This document shows, in pieces, positions 1 to 8,063 of a DNA stretch of 64,000 nucleotides. Positions within the stretch are counted from its first letter, which is position 1. Each line of letters begins with the position of its first letter. The translations under genes and the position numbers were made by a program. The stretch lies in assembly GCA_034439975.1 (NCBI GenBank), contig JAWXBK010000105.1, positions 1 through 64,000 on the forward strand, in the 5' to 3' direction. This DNA is from JAWXBK01 sp034439975 (GTDB taxonomy: Bacteria > Pseudomonadota > Alphaproteobacteria > Dongiales > Dongiaceae). The notes beneath the pieces are model-generated. The model saw only the letters and a list, made by a program, of their open reading frames with translations, did no database searches and had not been told where the DNA came from.

Positions 1-14
1 AGATAGGTGCGCCG

Positions 15-884
15 CTACTTCCCCATCCCGCTGACGTCCGACGTATCGCGGGTCAGGTAATAGGCCAGCACGATCGGGATGAACGTCACCGCGATCACGA
101 AAACCGCAACGACGTTGGTGACAGGCCGCTGGCGCGGTCGTACCAGCTCGCGCAGCATCCAGATCGGCAAGGTTTCCTGCTGGCCGGCCGTGAAGGTGGT
201 CACGATGACTTCGTCGAACGACAGCGCGAAGGCCAGCATGCCGCCGGCGAGGAGGGCGGTCGCCATGTTCGGCAGCACGACATGGCGGAAAGTCTGGAAA
301 CTATCCGCGCCGAGATCGTAGCTCGCCTCGATCATCGAGGGCGACGAACGGCGCAATCGCGCGATCACGTTGTTGTAGACGACGACGATGCAGAAGGTCG
401 CGTGGCCGATCACGATGGTCCAGTAGCTGAACGGAATCTCGGCCAAGGAGAAGGCCGAACGCAATGCGATGCCGGTGATGATTCCGGGCAGCGCGATCGG
501 CAGGATGATCAGCAGCGACAGGGTTTCGCGGCCGAAGAAGCGGCTGCGAGAGACGGCGGCGGCCGCACAGGTGCCGAGAACCATCGCCGTCAGGGTCGAA
601 ACCAGCGCGACCCGCGCCGAGAGGGCGATCGCGGTCCAGATATCGTCGCGCGCCCAGGCGACCGCGAACCATTTGGTGGTCAGGCCCGGCAGCGGGAACT
701 GGAAGGATTTGTCGTCGGTCGAAAACGCGTAGAGCACGATGAAGAAGATCGGCACATGCAGGAACAAAAGCCCGCCGATTGCCGCGAGCTTCAGGCCCCA
801 GCCGGCCCGCGTGCCGGGATCGCGGGCGCCGCTGCGTTTGCCGGGGTCGCGCACATTCGCGCGCAGGGTGGCATCAGAGGGCAT
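15..884 (-). CDS. Pot-type ABC transporter permease (PotC-like)
   Basis: Inner-membrane permease (289 aa) of a spermidine/putrescine/opine-family ABC importer. After a basic N-terminal tail of about 28 residues there is a first membrane segment (about 30-55), several further hydrophobic segments, and a clear EAA cytoplasmic loop at 186-206 (EASYDLGADSFQTFRHVVLP), which docks on the ATPase. Its start overlaps the end of the preceding permease by 11 bases, so it is the last gene of a minus-strand operon: binding protein, ATPase, permease, permease. The substrate cannot be fixed from sequence; polyamine, putrescine or an amino-acid derivative is likely from the family. The gene is complete, ending 15 bases from the window edge. 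Confidence 0.92.
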   Translation of the reverse strand: MPSDATLRANVRDPGKRSGARDPGTRAGWGLKLAAIGGLLFLHVPIFFIVLYAFSTDDKSFQFPLPGLTTKWFAVAWARDDIWTAIALSARVALVSTLTAMVLGTCAAAAVSRSRFFGRETLSLLIILPIALPGIITGIALRSAFSLAEIPFSYWTIVIGHATFCIVVVYNNVIARLRRSSPSMIEASYDLGADSFQTFRHVVLPNMATALLAGGMLAFALSFDEVIVTTFTAGQQETLPIWMLRELVRPRQRPVTNVVAVFVIAVTFIPIVLAYYLTRDTSDVSGMGK

Positions 885-1818
885 TGAACGCCCCCAGCCG
901 TTTCGCGATCCAGAGATAGAGCGCCATGATCACGATCGGCACCACGGTGAACGCCGCCGCGAGCGGGATGTTGCCGGCGGTGCCCTGATGCTGCAGCACC
1001 ACCTGGCCGATGAACGGGCGCGACGAGCTGATGATGCCGGGGATGATGTAATCGCCGAGCGTCAGCGAAAACGTGAAGATCGAGCCGGCGACGAGACCGG
1101 GGAAGGCGAGCGGCAGGATCACCTTGCGGAAGGTCTCGCGCGGGCGGGCGCCGAGATCGGCCGAAGCCTCGATGACGCTGCGCGGCACGCGTTCCAGTGC
1201 TGCCTGCAGCGGCAGAATCATGTACGGCAGCCAGATATAGGCGAACACCATCCAGGTGCCGATATACGACGCCGAGAGCGAGGAGCCGCCGACGACGGGC
1301 AGTTCGAGTGCGCCGTCGATCAGCCAGTTGAGATGAAGCTGCGTTGCGACCCAGGTGATGATCCCTTCCTTGGCGAGGATCAGTTTCCAAGCATAGACGC
1401 GCACCAGATAGGACGACCAGAGCGGCAGCATGACCGCGAGATAGAAGAGCGCTTTCCAGCGCCCTCGGGCATAGCGCGCTGCGTAATAAGCGATCGGAAA
1501 GGCGATCGCCGCGTCGAGCAGGGTGACGGCGCCGGCCATCGTGGCGGTACGAAGGATGACGTCGAGATTGGCGGCGGTGAACAATTCGCCGTAGGTGCGC
1601 AAAGTGAATTCCCGCACCACCTGGCCGGTGAAATGATCGATGTAGAAAAAGCTCTGCAGCAAGAGCGCGAGCAGCGAGCCGAGATAGATGACGCCGAGCC
1701 ACAGAACCGGCGGTATCAGGAACAGACCAAGCAGCAACCAGCTGTGGCGATAGAGGAAGCCGGAAACGCGGCGGCCCATGCTCGCCGGCGGCATCGGCAG
1801 GCTGGCGGCGATGCTCAT
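874..1818 (-). CDS. Pot-type ABC transporter permease (PotB-like)
   Basis: First permease (314 aa) of the same importer. It has an N-terminal cytoplasmic stretch, a membrane segment at about 27-55, a large periplasmic loop (about 60-85, with TYGELF, typical of the BPD_transp_1 family), and an EAA loop at 217-236 (EASADLGARPRETFRKVILP). The start codon overlaps the stop of the upstream ATPase gene by four bases (ATGA), so the two are translationally coupled. It pairs with the 15-884 permease to form the membrane channel. Assignment to the PotB/HisM-type family is firm; the substrate is inferred only from family and operon. Confidence 0.93.
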   Translation of the reverse strand: MSIAASLPMPPASMGRRVSGFLYRHSWLLLGLFLIPPVLWLGVIYLGSLLALLLQSFFYIDHFTGQVVREFTLRTYGELFTAANLDVILRTATMAGAVTLLDAAIAFPIAYYAARYARGRWKALFYLAVMLPLWSSYLVRVYAWKLILAKEGIITWVATQLHLNWLIDGALELPVVGGSSLSASYIGTWMVFAYIWLPYMILPLQAALERVPRSVIEASADLGARPRETFRKVILPLAFPGLVAGSIFTFSLTLGDYIIPGIISSSRPFIGQVVLQHQGTAGNIPLAAAFTVVPIVIMALYLWIAKRLGAFNAL

Positions 1819-2894
1819 GATGCCGCGAGCAGATTGTTCTGCCGCCGCTCCCAGACGAGCTGGACGCGCTGGCCAGTGACGAAATCGGCGGAAGGCAGGC
1901 CGTCGCTGTTCTGGCGGATGACGCTGAGCGCGAGTCCGCTTTCGAGTTCGACCTTGTAGCGCGTCGACGCACCGAGAAAGAGCACGGTCGCGATGCGGCC
2001 GCCGACCGCGCAGCTATCGGCCGGTACCGCCGCGTTCTCCGGCAGCAGACGGATGCGCTCGGGCCGCACGGTGAAGGGCCGGCGCTGACCGATGATGCGC
2101 TCGGCCGACGCCGCGTCGATCAGGTTGGAGACGCCGACGAAGCCCGCGACGAACTCGCTCGCGGGCCGATCGTAGATCTCGCCGGGCGCACCGATCTGTT
2201 CGATGCGACCGAGATTGAAGACGGCGATACGGTCCGACATGGCGAGCGCCTCGCTTTGGTCGTGCGTCACGTAGATGAAGGTGATGCCGACCTGGCGCTG
2301 GATTTCCTTCAGCTCTTCCTGCATCTGCTCGCGCAGTTTGAGATCGAGCGCACCGAGCGGTTCGTCGAGCAGCAATACGCTCGGCCGGTTGACGAGCGCG
2401 CGGGCGAGTGCGACGCGCTGGCGCTGGCCGCCGGAAAGCTGGCCCGGCTTGCGACCGCCCAGGCCCGCGAGACTGACCATCTCGAGCATCTCTTCGGCAC
2501 GCGCATAGCGTTCGCGCCGCGCGAACTTCCGGATCATCAGCCCGTAGGCGACGTTGTCGCGCACGTTCATATGCGGGAAGAGCGCGTAATCCTGGAAGAC
2601 CGTGTTCACGTCGCGCTCGAACGGCGGCACGCCTTTCATGTCGCGGCCGTGCAGCAGGATGCGCCCGTCAGTCGGCTGTTCGAAACCGGCGATGAGGCGC
2701 AGGCAGGTGGTCTTGCCCGAGCCCGAGGGTCCGAGCATCGAAAAGAATTCGCCATCGGCGATCGAGAAGGTAACACCGTCGACCGCCTTCACATCGCCGA
2801 AATGACGCGAGACGCCGGCGAACTCGATGGCGATCGAATTCTTATCCGTGATGCTTCCGGTCGGCGCAGTGTCGGCGGCGGCGCTGGCGGTCAT
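1815..2894 (-). CDS. Pot-type ABC transporter ATP-binding protein (PotA-like)
   Basis: ATPase (359 aa) that powers the importer. Walker A GPSGSGKT lies at 55-62, the signature LSGGQ at 153-157, Walker B VLLLDEP at 173-179 and the switch histidine in VTHDQSEA. The C-terminal third is a TOBE-type regulatory domain (FTVRPERIRL), as in PotA/FbpC. It follows the binding-protein gene across a 97-base gap holding a strong hairpin, and overlaps the next permease gene by four bases. The N-terminal 20 or so residues precede the conserved domain, so a slightly later start is possible, though no better ribosome site is obvious. Confidence 0.94.
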   Translation of the reverse strand: MTASAAADTAPTGSITDKNSIAIEFAGVSRHFGDVKAVDGVTFSIADGEFFSMLGPSGSGKTTCLRLIAGFEQPTDGRILLHGRDMKGVPPFERDVNTVFQDYALFPHMNVRDNVAYGLMIRKFARRERYARAEEMLEMVSLAGLGGRKPGQLSGGQRQRVALARALVNRPSVLLLDEPLGALDLKLREQMQEELKEIQRQVGITFIYVTHDQSEALAMSDRIAVFNLGRIEQIGAPGEIYDRPASEFVAGFVGVSNLIDAASAERIIGQRRPFTVRPERIRLLPENAAVPADSCAVGGRIATVLFLGASTRYKVELESGLALSVIRQNSDGLPSADFVTGQRVQLVWERRQNNLLAAS

Positions 2895-2934
2895 GCAAAT
2901 TCATCCGGAATAGTCAGGGGGCGCGGCGCGCTAT

Positions 2935-2976
2935 AAAGAAAACCGGGCAACGCCGCGATCTGCGACGTTGCCCGGC
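2935..2976 (-). terminator. Hairpin with T-run between binding-protein and ATPase genes
   Basis: Read on the minus strand, a perfect 10-base inverted repeat (arms 2943-2952 and 2966-2975, loop 13 bases) is followed at once by TTTTCTTTAT. This is an intrinsic terminator shape. It lies between the binding-protein gene and the ATPase gene of one operon, so it more likely causes partial termination or protects the 3' end of the binding-protein message. That would give the usual excess of binding protein over membrane parts. Confidence 0.75.
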
Positions 2977-2991
2977 TTGGTCATAGTCGGA

Positions 2992-4161
2992 TCAGCGACC
3001 GCCGAGGACGGCGATATAGTCGGTGACCCAGCGATAGTAGGGTACGCATTCGCCCTGGCTTTCGCAGGCCGCTTCCGGCGTACGCCAGAAATGGATGCGC
3101 TCGAAATTGCCAAGACCGTTGGTATCGCAACCGCCGTCGCCGAGCAGTTCGTTGCCGGTACAGGCCGCGAGCGCAACCGGGACCGAACCGAACCAGGCGG
3201 CGAGATCGCCCTGCAGCTTCGGATTGATCGAATGTTCCAGCCACATATAGGCGCAATTCGGATGCGGCGCGTCGGCGTGCATCATCGTCGTATCGGCCCA
3301 GCCGGTGGCGCCTTCCTCGGGCACGGTGCTCGCGATCGGCTGTTCGCTCGACACCAGGATGTTGACCTGGAACGGCCAGGACGACGAGGCCGCGACGCCT
3401 TCGTTGGTGAAGTCGTCGATCTGCACGAACGCATCGTGCCAGTAGCGCATCACGATCTCGCGCTGCTGGCGCAGCAGGTCGAGCGCGGCGTTGTATTGGT
3501 CCTGGTTCAGCTCGTAGGGATCCGTGATGCCGAGTTCCGGCTGATGGTGCATGAGATAGAGCGCAGCATCGGCGATGTAGATCGGGCCGTCGAACGCCTG
3601 CACGCGGCCGGCATTGGTCTGGCCGTCGGGCAGGTTCTGCTCCTCGAACACAACCGACCAGCTGGTCGGCGCTTCGGGGAACACGGTCGTATTATAGGCG
3701 AGCACGTTCGAGCCCCACTGATAGGGCACGCCGTAATGCTTGCCGTCGATCGTGTGCCAGGGCGAATTCTGCAGCCGCTCGTCGACCGTGCTCCAGCTAG
3801 GAACCAGATCGGTGTTGATCTCCTGTACCTTCTCGCCGCGGATCAGCCGCACGCTGGCGTCGCCCGAAGCGGTCACCAGATCGAAGCCGCCTTCGTTCAT
3901 GAGCGCGACCATCTCGTCCGAGGTGTTCGCGGTCTTGATGCGAACCTCGCATCCGGTCGCGGCCTCGAAATCCGTTACCCAGTCGAACGCCGGGTCGGTT
4001 TCGCCGCGTTCGATGTAGCCCGGCCAGGCCACGATATCGACGACACCTTCGCCTTCGCCGATCTCCGTTAGCATGTCGGCCTGCGCGGCGGTGCCGGCGC
4101 AGGCGACGAGGACGGCAGCGCCCAGCAGGCGCCAGGCAAGCCGCGATCTCAGATGGACCAT
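2992..4161 (-). CDS. Periplasmic substrate-binding protein (PotD/YdcS-like)
   Basis: Solute-binding protein (389 aa) for the importer encoded downstream. It starts with a Sec signal (MVHLRSRLAWRLLGAAVLVACAG, cleavage near TAAQA-DM) and continues with the family-typical opening VVDIVAWPGYIERG, the hinge GVPYQWGSNVLAYN near the middle and a C-terminal part rich in Trp and Cys. I chose the ATG at 4161 because GGGAG sits just upstream on the minus strand and the signal peptide begins there; the frame is open further upstream to 4257 but without signal features. Four C-terminal cysteines could form disulphides. The ligand is probably a polyamine or related amine (family inference). Confidence 0.92.
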   Translation of the reverse strand: MVHLRSRLAWRLLGAAVLVACAGTAAQADMLTEIGEGEGVVDIVAWPGYIERGETDPAFDWVTDFEAATGCEVRIKTANTSDEMVALMNEGGFDLVTASGDASVRLIRGEKVQEINTDLVPSWSTVDERLQNSPWHTIDGKHYGVPYQWGSNVLAYNTTVFPEAPTSWSVVFEEQNLPDGQTNAGRVQAFDGPIYIADAALYLMHHQPELGITDPYELNQDQYNAALDLLRQQREIVMRYWHDAFVQIDDFTNEGVAASSSWPFQVNILVSSEQPIASTVPEEGATGWADTTMMHADAPHPNCAYMWLEHSINPKLQGDLAAWFGSVPVALAACTGNELLGDGGCDTNGLGNFERIHFWRTPEAACESQGECVPYYRWVTDYIAVLGGR

Positions 4162-4381
4162 GAACTCTCCCTTTCTTTCGCCCGATGCGGGTCCGCCCCG
4201 CGGCGGCCTTTCGCGTCGGTTGCAGGAGGATTCTAGGCCGGCCATCGGGCCGCGCAAGATGGCGTCCGAATGAGGCCGGAAGGCGCGGGGGAAGGGGTAA
4301 AGCTGGAACGGGGGCGCAATAATGGACCAGATCTGGCGATGGCCCGTTCTTTGGGATTGGTCCGGCTTATCGGGTCGCAGA

Positions 4382-5377
4382 CTATTCCAGCCGGAACGTG
4401 ACCGGCACGGTGACGCTGGTGGCGACCGCCTGTTCGCCTACCCGCGCCGGTTCAAAGCGCCATTGCCGAACCGCCTCGAGTGCCGCCTCGTCGAGGCGGC
4501 GATGGCCGCTACTTTCGGCGACGTTGATCGAGTCGACAGTCCCGTCGGCACTGACCTCCACCCGTAACAAGATGCGACCTTCTTCGCCGGCGCGGCGCGA
4601 GGCCCAGGGGTACTCCGGTTCGAGATTGCTGAGCGCGGTGAGGTCATGGCGAGCCGGCTCGAACGCGGTGCCGCCGCCTTCAAGGTCGTCCGGCACGGTG
4701 CCAAGCGCGCTCGCCGGATCGGGCAGCGCCGCGGTCTGTCCGGCCGTCGACGCTACGATCGCGGGTGCGGGGTCGGTTGCCATTTCTGTGATCGAGGGTC
4801 GATCGGCTGCAGCCTCACCGGCGGGTTCGGCGACAGGTTCGGTCGCGGCGATTTGTTCCGCGTCCGGTTCGGCGACAGGTTCGGTTGCGATGATCTGTTC
4901 CGCGATCGGTTCGGCGGGCGGCTCGGCCGGTTTCGCTGCCGGCGCGGGCGGTGGCTCGATAGCGGGCTCGGGCGGTGGCGCCACGACTGGCTCGGGCGAG
5001 ATCGCCTCACGGACCGGCTCGGGTTCGGGGGGCGCCGGTTCGTCCATTGCCGCCTCGATCGGCCGTTCGACAATCGGTGCGGCCGGCGTTTCAGCCGCGC
5101 GCGGTTGCGGAGAAGCCGGCTGGTGCGGCGCCTGCGCGATTGCGGGCGGAGCGGATGCGGGTGCGGCGTCGCCGGCTTCGGCCGGCGCGGATGCGACGGC
5201 GACGATGGCGACCGGGACCGACTGCGGCGACGTCGCTTGCGGTTCGCTCCAGCCGATGAAGGCGGCGGCGAGCCCGCCATGGACGACGATCGACAACAGC
5301 AATGCGCCGCGTCCGAACGTGCCGCCGCCCGCCACGGTCTTGGCGATGGTGCCCCATTCCGCGAAACCGGCATTCAT
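4382..5377 (-). CDS. tonB: TonB family protein (energy transducer of the B12 operon)
   Basis: Couples the proton-motive force to the outer-membrane receptor. The 331 aa protein has one N-terminal membrane anchor (about 15-35, LLLSIVVHGGLAAAFIGW), a long Pro/Ala/Glu-rich periplasmic spacer with a repeated ATEPVAEP unit, and a C-terminal TonB domain (PEYPWASRRAGEEGRILLRV through QWRFEPA) that contacts TonB boxes. The start at 5377 overlaps the stop of the ATPase gene by four bases (ATGA), which fixes it as the last gene of the btu operon. The frame is open further upstream, but that part lies inside the ATPase gene and is rejected. A dedicated TonB in a B12 operon fits use with the BtuB-like receptor here. 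Confidence 0.9.
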   Translation of the reverse strand: MNAGFAEWGTIAKTVAGGGTFGRGALLLSIVVHGGLAAAFIGWSEPQATSPQSVPVAIVAVASAPAEAGDAAPASAPPAIAQAPHQPASPQPRAAETPAAPIVERPIEAAMDEPAPPEPEPVREAISPEPVVAPPPEPAIEPPPAPAAKPAEPPAEPIAEQIIATEPVAEPDAEQIAATEPVAEPAGEAAADRPSITEMATDPAPAIVASTAGQTAALPDPASALGTVPDDLEGGGTAFEPARHDLTALSNLEPEYPWASRRAGEEGRILLRVEVSADGTVDSINVAESSGHRRLDEAALEAVRQWRFEPARVGEQAVATSVTVPVTFRLE

Positions 5378-6183
5378 CGCGGCGCTCCGGGGATCGACGT
5401 CGATGGATCGGCAAGGCGCTCGACCGGCACGACCAGGGGGCCATCGGCGAGTTCGGCCATATGCGCGCGCACGCCGAACACATCGGCCAGAAGGCCGGGC
5501 GTGAAAACGTCGGCAGGACGTCCGCTGGCCTGCACATGGCCGTCGCGCAGCAGGATCAGGCGATGGCAATAACGTGCGGCCAGCGTCAGATCGTGCAGCA
5601 CCACGAGCACCGCAAGACCGGACAAGGCGAGCCGCTGCAACAGGGCCATGACATCGAGCCGATGCGCGGGGTCGAGGCCGGCGATCGGCTCGTCGGCGAG
5701 AATGCTCGCCGGTTCGGTCGCCAGCGCGCGTGCCAGCATCGCGCGCGTGCGTTCGCCGCCCGACAGTTCATTGACCGGCCGTTCCGCGAGCGCCGCGAGG
5801 TCGGCGGTTTCGATCGCACGATCGATGGCGACGCGATCAGCGGGACCGAATCCACCCCAGGCGGAGCGATGCGGCAGCCGGCCGAGCGCCACGAGATTTC
5901 GCACCGAGATCGGCCAATGGCATTCGGCGCTCTGCGGCAGGTAGGCAAGCCGCCGCGCGAGCGCATTGCGTTCGACGTCGCCGATCGGCACGCCGTCGAA
6001 ATTCACCGTTCCGGAATAGCCCGGCAACAGCCCGGCGAGACAGCGCAGCAGCGTCGTCTTGCCGGCGCCGTTCGGGCCGAGCAGTCCGACCATCTCGCCG
6101 TCTCCGATCGCCAGCGACACGTTCTCGATAACGCGTCGGCGGCCGAGCCGTACCGAGAGGGCTTGGGCGTCGATTCGGCTCAT
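5374..6183 (-). CDS. btuD: Cobalamin ABC transporter ATP-binding protein (BtuD-like)
   Basis: ATPase (269 aa) of the FecCDE/BtuCD importer type. Walker A GPNGAGKT is at 36-43, the signature LSGGE at 140-144, Walker B ILADEP at 161-166, with the switch histidine in VVLHD. It couples ATP hydrolysis to B12 passage through the BtuC-like permease. The start overlaps the permease stop by four bases and the stop overlaps the tonB start by four bases, so translation is coupled on both sides. Family members for haem or siderophore look alike; cobalamin is inferred from the riboswitch heading the operon. Confidence 0.9.
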   Translation of the reverse strand: MSRIDAQALSVRLGRRRVIENVSLAIGDGEMVGLLGPNGAGKTTLLRCLAGLLPGYSGTVNFDGVPIGDVERNALARRLAYLPQSAECHWPISVRNLVALGRLPHRSAWGGFGPADRVAIDRAIETADLAALAERPVNELSGGERTRAMLARALATEPASILADEPIAGLDPAHRLDVMALLQRLALSGLAVLVVLHDLTLAARYCHRLILLRDGHVQASGRPADVFTPGLLADVFGVRAHMAELADGPLVVPVERLADPSTSIPGAPR

Positions 6184-7202
6184 GCGAGGGTCCGCCGGGT
6201 TTTCATCAGAAGCCACAGGAAGAACGGTGCGCCGATCATCGCGGTGATCACGCCCAGCTTCGGTTCGAGGCCGGAAGGAATGAGCCGCACCACGATGTCG
6301 GCAGCCAACGTGAGTGCCGCACCGCCGAGTGCGGAAAGGCCGAGCAAGGGTGCCGGCCGGTTGCCGACAAGCGGACGCAGCAAATGCGGTACGACGAGGC
6401 CGACAAAACCGATGATGCCCGCGACCGACACCGCGGCGCCAACGGCGAGCGCGGTGCCGAGCACGATCTGTACCTGCAGCCGCGGCAGGCGCACGCCGAG
6501 GCTTGCGGCCGCATCCACGCCCAGCGTCAGCGCATCGAGCCCGCGCGCGGTCGCAAACAGCATCGCGCAACCGGCCGCAATGAAAGGTAGCGCCAGCCAG
6601 ACATGATCGAAGCTGCGGTCGGCGAGCGAGCCGAGCAGCCAGAACACGATTTCCTGCACCGCAAAGGGACTCGGCGCCAGCGAGAGGGCGAGCGAGGTGA
6701 GTGCGCCGGCCAGCGCGTTGACGGCGACCCCGGCGAGAATCAGCGTGAGCGGGCCCGCAGCGTTCCCGGCCAGCATGTAAACAAGGGTGACCCCGACCAG
6801 CGCCCCGGCGATGCCGCCCGCCGGCAAGGCCCAGACGAATTGCGACGCGACACCGAAATAGAGCATCAGCACCGCGCCGAAGGCGGCCATCGAGGAAGCG
6901 CCGATCAACCCCGGTTCGGCGAGCGGATTGCGCAGATAGCCCTGCAGGACCGCGCCCGACAGGCCAAGGGCGCCGCCGACCAGGATCGCGAGAATGGCGC
7001 GCGGCAGACGGATCTCCGAGAGCACGATCCATAGCAGCTCGTCGTCTTCCCAGACGCGGCGGATCAGCAGTTCGCCAAGGCCGAGCGCGGCCCGGCCCGT
7101 GCCCAGCGAGATCACGAACAACACCACGATCAGCACCGCGAGCAGGATGCCGATCTGGAGGCCGCGCTCGCGCGACGTGTTCCGGGCGATGACGGCACTC
7201 AA
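6180..7202 (-). CDS. btuC: Cobalamin ABC transporter permease (BtuC/FecCD family)
   Basis: Permease (340 aa) with about nine to ten hydrophobic segments. It shows the FecCD motifs RLPRAILAILVGGALGLSGAVLQGYLRNPLAEP near residues 65-97 and GFVGLVVPHLLRPLVG in the second half, which holds the coupling helix. I take a TTG start at 7202, which overlaps the stop of the binding-protein gene as TTGA and has GGCGAG upstream. An in-frame ATG at 7286 would put the first 28 residues inside the neighbouring gene and is less likely. It forms the membrane channel with BtuD and receives B12 from the BtuF-like protein. Confidence 0.9.
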   Translation of the reverse strand: MSAVIARNTSRERGLQIGILLAVLIVVLFVISLGTGRAALGLGELLIRRVWEDDELLWIVLSEIRLPRAILAILVGGALGLSGAVLQGYLRNPLAEPGLIGASSMAAFGAVLMLYFGVASQFVWALPAGGIAGALVGVTLVYMLAGNAAGPLTLILAGVAVNALAGALTSLALSLAPSPFAVQEIVFWLLGSLADRSFDHVWLALPFIAAGCAMLFATARGLDALTLGVDAAASLGVRLPRLQVQIVLGTALAVGAAVSVAGIIGFVGLVVPHLLRPLVGNRPAPLLGLSALGGAALTLAADIVVRLIPSGLEPKLGVITAMIGAPFFLWLLMKTRRTLA

Positions 7203-8059
7203 GGCGCGCTCGCCTTGTCCAGCGCAACCCGCGCGGCTGCAAGCTGCTCGATCGTGGCGATCGTCGCGGGGCCGGCGCATTCCCACTCGCTTTCGGAGAG
7301 CGTCACGATGCTGCGTGTCTCGGCGAAGCGGGCAAGGGCGGGATGAGAGAGAACCGCGCGGCCGACCGAAGGCGGGCCCTCGTCCGGGTTGTTCATCACC
7401 AGCACGTCGGGTTGCGTGGTCAGCAAGGTTTCGAGATCGATCCAGCGCCAGCCGGAAATGCCCGCATCGGCCGTCATGCTCGAGAATCCGGCCCGGCGCA
7501 GTACGTCTTCCGCCAGGGTATCGGCGCCAGCGGTAAGGCCGTTGGCGCCATAGAGCACGGCGCGCAGCGGCTGGGTCGGCAAAGGCGGCAGGGCGGAGAG
7601 GCGTTCGTCGATCGAGGCCAACATCGCGGCGCCGGCTTCTTCCTCGCCGATCAGAGCAGCGACTTCGACAATCAGTGCGCGCATCTCGGCAATCGAATTG
7701 GCGACCGGCAATTCGACCACGCGATAGCCGAGCTTTTCGAGAATGCGCGTCGTATTGCCGGGCGAGAAGGGACCAGTCAGCACGAGATCCGGTTCGAGGG
7801 CGAGCACTTCCTCGGCGAGACCGTAAACGGCGGTCAGCCCCTCGAACTCGTCGGCGCGCAGCGAATAGGCCGGCTTGAAACTGAGATAGGTGACCGCCGC
7901 GATCCGATCGCGTTCGGCCAGATCGAGCAGGAGCCCGTCGATACAGAGGTTGAGAGAAACGATCCGCGCGGGCTTCGCATCGACAGTCGTGGGGGCGAAC
8001 GTCGCCACGAGAAACATGGCGACCGCGATGCGAATTACCCGGCGGATCGATTCTTTCAT
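7199..8059 (-). CDS. btuF: Periplasmic cobalamin-binding protein (BtuF-like)
   Basis: Class III binding protein (286 aa). It starts with a Sec signal (MKESIRRVIRIAVAMFLVATFAPTTVDA), then the family opening RIVSLNLCIDGLLLDLAERDRIAAVTY, a central LEPDLVLTGPF, and a C-terminal DVLVMNNPDEG with a final helical lobe. It should carry B12 from the receptor to BtuC. The stop codon overlaps the TTG start of the permease. The start lies four bases after the btuB stop. Sequence alone cannot exclude a ferric-siderophore ligand; the operon riboswitch makes cobalamin (or cobinamide) the best call. Confidence 0.88.
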   Translation of the reverse strand: MKESIRRVIRIAVAMFLVATFAPTTVDAKPARIVSLNLCIDGLLLDLAERDRIAAVTYLSFKPAYSLRADEFEGLTAVYGLAEEVLALEPDLVLTGPFSPGNTTRILEKLGYRVVELPVANSIAEMRALIVEVAALIGEEEAGAAMLASIDERLSALPPLPTQPLRAVLYGANGLTAGADTLAEDVLRRAGFSSMTADAGISGWRWIDLETLLTTQPDVLVMNNPDEGPPSVGRAVLSHPALARFAETRSIVTLSESEWECAGPATIATIEQLAAARVALDKASAP

Positions 8060-8063
8060 TCGA

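Noticed and set aside
739..1959. Long plus-strand open frame opposite the Pot-type permease and ATPase genes
   Set aside because: Antisense to well-conserved genes; sequence is Arg/Asp/His-rich low-complexity typical of high-GC shadow frames and shows no domain.
4820..4920. Tandem DNA repeat within tonB considered as a separate repeat element
   Set aside because: It is the coding of the TonB Pro/Glu/Ala spacer (two degenerate 42-base units) and needs no other explanation.
5374..7242. Extended frame upstream of btuD suggesting a fusion with the permease
   Set aside because: The upstream part is out of frame within btuC; the four-base overlap at 6180-6183 gives the true btuD start.
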